From: an uncultured Eubacteriales bacterium
GTDB taxonomy: Bacteria; Bacillota; Clostridia; Christensenellales; CAG-917
Direction: 5' to 3'
Length of the DNA stretch: 7,553 nt
Assembly: GCA_900553825.1 (NCBI GenBank)
Contig: USEV01000033.1
Coordinates: 1 to 7,553 of the forward strand
Shown: positions 5,169-7,553 of the stretch, one piece after another
How the letters are laid out: each line of letters starts with the position of its first letter
How positions within the stretch are numbered: the first letter of the stretch is position 1
Notes under the pieces: model-generated
The model's input: the letters and a program-made list of their open reading frames with translations, nothing else
The model's database searches: none
What the model was told of the DNA's origin: nothing
Program-made: the position numbers and the translations under genes

Positions 5169-6482
5169 ATGAACAAGCCGCTCATCGCAATAGTCGGACG
5201 CCCGAATGTCGGCAAGTCCACGCTGTTCAACCGCATAGCCGGGGGCAGGATTTCCATTGTCGAGGACACTCCCGGCGTCACCCGCGACAGGGTGTATGTC
5301 GACTCCGAGTGGTGCGGGCACGCCTTCACGCTCATCGACACGGGCGGGCTCGAACTCAAGAGCGAGGACGAGATGTGGATGCACATCCGCGAGCAGGTTG
5401 AGATTGCAGTCGACGCCGCGGACGCCATCATCTATGTCGTGGACGGAAAGACGGGGCTGACCCTCGACGACGAGGCGATTGCCGCATATCTGCGCAAGGC
5501 AAAGGTGCCCGTCGTCGTCGCGGTGAACAAGCTCGACAACAACGAAACCTCCGAGGCGTACGGGTTTTATTCCCTCGGATTCGGCGAGCCTTACGCCGTA
5601 TCCGCCTCGCAGGGGAAGGGCATAGGCGACCTGCTCGATGCGGTCATGGAATCCGTGCCCGCAGTCGCCCCCGAGGAAGAGGAAGATGTCATCAAAATCG
5701 CCATCGTCGGCAAGCCCAATGCGGGGAAGAGCTCGCTCGTCAACAGATTGCTCGGCTACGACAGGGTGATCGTCAGCAACATCGCCGGCACGACGCGCGA
5801 CGCCATCGACACCGAGCTCACCGTGGGCGGCGACAGATATGTGCTCATCGACACCGCGGGCATCCGCAAAAAGAGGAGCGTCAACGAGGGGCTGGAGCGT
5901 TACAGCGTGATGCGGAGCTTCCTCGCCGTCAGGCGCGCGGATGTCGTGGTCATCGTGTGCGACGCCGCCGAGGGGCTCACCGAACAGGATGTCAAAATCG
6001 CGGGATATGTCAATGACCAGGGCAAGCCCTCCGTCGTGGTCATGAACAAGTGGGACCTCGTCGAAAAGGACACCTACACCGTGGAAAAGTTCGAAAAGAA
6101 GCTGCGGGAGGATTTGAAGTTCATGGACTACTTCAAGTCCGTCTACATCTCCGCCGCGACGGGGAAACGCGCCGAGAACATCCTGCCTCTTTGCCGCAAG
6201 GTGCTCGCAAACAGTCGCCGCAGAATCACAACCGGGCTTCTGAACGAGGTGCTGCAGGACGCCATCCGCATAAGCGAGCCCCCATCCAGGCTCGGCAGAA
6301 AGCTCAAAATCCTGTACATCACCGAGGCTTCCGTGTCGCCCCCGACATTCGTCATCAAGGTCAACGACCCGGAACTCATGCATTTCAGCTACAAGCGCTA
6401 TCTCGAAAACGCCCTGCGCCGCAGTTTCGATTTCGAGGGCACGCCGATAAGGCTCATAGTGCGCGGTGGCAACGAGGAATAA
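5169..6482 (+). CDS. der: Ribosome biogenesis GTPase Der (EngA)
   Basis: Der is an essential tandem GTPase that assists assembly of the 50S ribosomal subunit. The 437 residues match the usual size (436 in B. subtilis). Seen: G domain 1 with GRPNVGKST (10-18), TPGVTRD (34-40), DTGG (57-60), NKLD (120-123) and SASQG (145-149); an acidic linker PEEEED (168-173); G domain 2 with GKPNAGKSS (181-189), GTTRD (207-211), DTAGIRKK (228-235), NKWD (293-296) and SAATG (328-332); then the C-terminal KH-like domain (about 345-432) ending VRGGNEE. All G motifs are intact in both domains. The ATG has a strong AGGAGG at 5159-5164, 4 nt upstream. It follows the glycosyltransferase-like gene on the same strand after a 119-nt gap. 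In many Firmicutes der is followed by plsY and gpsA; here an aminotransferase with its own promoter follows instead. Confidence 0.98.
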   Translation: MNKPLIAIVGRPNVGKSTLFNRIAGGRISIVEDTPGVTRDRVYVDSEWCGHAFTLIDTGGLELKSEDEMWMHIREQVEIAVDAADAIIYVVDGKTGLTLDDEAIAAYLRKAKVPVVVAVNKLDNNETSEAYGFYSLGFGEPYAVSASQGKGIGDLLDAVMESVPAVAPEEEEDVIKIAIVGKPNAGKSSLVNRLLGYDRVIVSNIAGTTRDAIDTELTVGGDRYVLIDTAGIRKKRSVNEGLERYSVMRSFLAVRRADVVVIVCDAAEGLTEQDVKIAGYVNDQGKPSVVVMNKWDLVEKDTYTVEKFEKKLREDLKFMDYFKSVYISAATGKRAENILPLCRKVLANSRRRITTGLLNEVLQDAIRISEPPSRLGRKLKILYITEASVSPPTFVIKVNDPELMHFSYKRYLENALRRSFDFEGTPIRLIVRGGNEE

Positions 6483-6489
6483 TTCCCGC

Positions 6490-6518
6490 TTGCGGTTTCG
6501 CGCAATATGTGATAGGAT
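6490..6518 (+). promoter_or_regulatory. Predicted promoter of the aminotransferase gene (extended -10)
   Basis: TTGCGG (6490-6495) and TAGGAT (6513-6518) are 17 nt apart, and TGA directly before the -10 supplies the TGn of an extended -10. Both hexamers are weak alone. An inverted repeat TTGCG-N6-CGCAA (6490-6505) covers the -35 and could be an operator. The 11 bases TCCCGCTTGCG (6484-6494) recur exactly at the rnj promoter (2221-2231), with the -35 in the same register. The leader would be about 58 nt. Confidence 0.5.
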
Positions 6519-6555
6519 AGTTTAACACCCGTTGGATTTGACCGACGAGAACGCA

Positions 6556-6572
6556 GTCCGCTCCGTGCGGAC
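6556..6572 (+). promoter_or_regulatory. Stem-loop abutting the aminotransferase ribosome binding site
   Basis: GTCCGC (6556-6561) and GCGGAC (6567-6572) form a perfect 6-bp G-C-rich stem with a 5-nt loop. The GAGGAGGA ribosome binding site begins at the next base (6573), 10 nt before the ATG. The hairpin leaves the site itself exposed. No U-run follows, so it is not a terminator. Confidence 0.5.
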
Positions 6573-6582
6573 GAGGAGGATT

Positions 6583-7500
6583 ATGGACTATAAATCATTT
6601 TCTGTAAGCGAACTCGAAAACCTGCTCAAGGAAGAGCAAAAGAAGTTCAAGAAGCTCGTCAAAGAGGGCAGAACCGTGGATATGACCCGCGGCAGACCCT
6701 CCAAGGAACAGCTTGAGATTGCAATGCCCATGCTTCAGAATGCGGGCTCTTACAACTACGCCGCAGAGGCAGCCGACGCCAGAAACTACGGCGCACTGGG
6801 CGGCACCAAGGCGTGCAAGAACCTCTTTGCGGAGCTCTTCGGCGTCAAGCCCGAGGAGGTGTTCGTCGGCGACGGCAGCAGCCTCGACCTCATGTACACG
6901 CTCGTGCATTTCGCCAAGCAGTTCGGCGTTCTGGGCGGCACTCCCTGGAACAACCTCAAGAAGGTCAAGTTCATCTGCCCCGCACCCGGCTACGACCGCC
7001 ATTTCTCCATCTGCCAGCAGTTCGGCATCGAGATGATCACCGTGCGCATGAAAGAGGACGGCCCCGACATGGACATCGTCGAAGCCCTCGTGCGCGAGGA
7101 CGATTCCATCAAAGGCATCTGGTGCGTCCCCAAGTATTCCAACCCCACGGGCATCACTTTCTCGGACAGCGTTGTCGACCGCATGGCGACGATGAAGACC
7201 GCGGCGAGCGACTTCCGCATCTTCTGGGACAACGCCTACATGGTGCACGGGCTCTACGACACCGACGACAAGCTCAAAAACATCTTCGATGTCGCGCGCA
7301 AGGCGGGCACGATGAACCGCATCTATTCCTTTGCCTCCACCTCCAAAATCACCTTTGCGGGCAGCGGAATCGCGGCAATCGCGGCGTCCGAGGAGAACAT
7401 CAAGGACATCATGGACAAGATGTTTTTCAAGGTCATCAACTCCAACAAGGTCAACCAGGTCATGCATGTCAACTTCCTCAAAAACGCGGAAGGCGTGCGC
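6583..7500 (+). CDS. Aspartate aminotransferase, type Ic (AspT-like, PF12897), 3' end lost at adapter junction
   Basis: A fold-type I PLP aminotransferase expected to interconvert aspartate + 2-oxoglutarate and oxaloacetate + glutamate in the cytosol. About 306 genomic residues are visible; I recall family members of roughly 420, so about a quarter is missing. Seen: DMTRGRPSKEQL (33-44), RNYGALGG (67-74), GDGSSLDLMY (96-105), CPAPGYDRHF (132-141), the substrate-binding Asn in YSNPTG (N187), DNAY (216-219) with the pyridine-nitrogen Asp and a Tyr, and the PLP Schiff-base lysine in SFASTSKITFAG (K255). The TRGxPS start and the GxxSSLxLMY block resemble the Corynebacterium AspT subfamily once grouped with MocR-type regulators, but there is no DNA-binding domain. 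A GAGGAGGA at 6573-6580 supports the ATG at 6583. The reading frame runs on past 7500 into adapter bases; those residues are artificial. The gene is not a natural pseudogene. Confidence 0.88.
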
Positions 7501-7553
7501 TGTCTCTTATACACATCTCCGAGCCCACGAGACGGAGAGGAATCTCGTATGCC
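7500..7553 (+). other. Illumina Nextera adapter read-through (sequencing artefact, not genomic)
   Basis: Bases 7500-7518 are exactly the 19-bp Tn5 mosaic end used in Nextera libraries (CTGTCTCTTATACACATCT). Bases 7519-7533 are the Nextera Read 2 adapter tail (CCGAGCCCACGAGAC), 7534-7541 is an 8-nt index (GGAGAGGA), and 7542-7553 is the start of the P7 sequence (ATCTCGTATGCC). The order and lengths match an untrimmed library read-through exactly. The first base could equally be genomic, because any base completes the CGN arginine codon. This stretch should be removed from the contig. Confidence 0.99.

Noticed and set aside
5034..6383. A 449-codon minus-strand open frame opposite der.
   Set aside because: Antisense to an unmistakable Der GTPase; composition is typical of a shadow frame.
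6490..6505. TTGCG-N6-CGCAA as an intrinsic terminator of der.
   Set aside because: The stem is only 5 bp and no T-run follows it.
6595..7467. A 290-codon minus-strand open frame opposite the aminotransferase.
   Set aside because: Antisense to intact catalytic motifs of the aminotransferase and without recognisable domains of its own.
1..7500. CRISPR arrays, tRNA or rRNA genes, insertion sequences, attachment sites.
   Set aside because: No regularly spaced repeats, no cloverleaf or rRNA-like stretches and no transposase or integrase motifs were seen; nearly all bases fall in recognisable genes.
7500..7518. The Tn5 mosaic end as evidence of a natural transposon.
   Set aside because: It is directly followed by the Nextera Read 2 tail, an index and P7, which occur only in sequencing libraries.

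Overview
The window is about 7.5 kb of a fairly GC-rich genome (more than half G+C by eye). It most resembles a Firmicutes/Clostridia-type bacterium. The grounds are an RNase J-type ribonuclease, strong AAGGAGG/GGAGG ribosome binding sites, sigma-A-like promoters, a serC-serA pair, a Der (EngA) GTPase of Bacillus-like length and tightly packed co-directional genes. The last 54 bases are not genomic. They are an Illumina Nextera adapter (Tn5 mosaic end, Read 2 adapter tail, 8-nt index, start of P7), so the real sequence stops at about 7499/7500. This points to a short-read, probably metagenomic, contig end.

Layout. Minus strand, 1-2096: serC (phosphoserine aminotransferase) followed by serA (3-phosphoglycerate dehydrogenase, cut by the left edge). 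They form an operon with a 6-nt gap and a promoter at 2140-2169. Together they encode the first two steps of L-serine synthesis from 3-phosphoglycerate. A 231-bp divergent intergenic region (2097-2327) holds this promoter and a plus-strand promoter, plus a leader hairpin on each side. Plus strand, 2328-5049: RNase J (rnj), followed after 1 nt by a gene for a GT-B-fold, MGDG-synthase/UgtP-like protein whose recognisable substrate-binding motifs are mostly lost. A 119-nt gap with potential RNA structure precedes der (5169-6482), a tandem-GTPase ribosome assembly factor. A separate promoter (6490-6518) then drives an aspartate aminotransferase of the PF12897/AspT (type Ic) kind, truncated by the adapter.

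The genes are mainly housekeeping: serine synthesis, RNA turnover, ribosome assembly and amino-acid/nitrogen metabolism. I see no CRISPR array, insertion sequence, phage gene, tRNA or rRNA, and no clear new defence or mobile system. The points most worth a second look are: the degenerate glycosyltransferase coupled to RNase J; an identical 11-bp block at the -35 of the rnj and aminotransferase promoters; a CCGCGG palindrome at the same spacer position in the two divergent promoters; stem-loops just upstream of the ribosome binding site in all three promoter-proximal genes; an apparently shortened ACT-like tail in SerA; and the adapter contamination.
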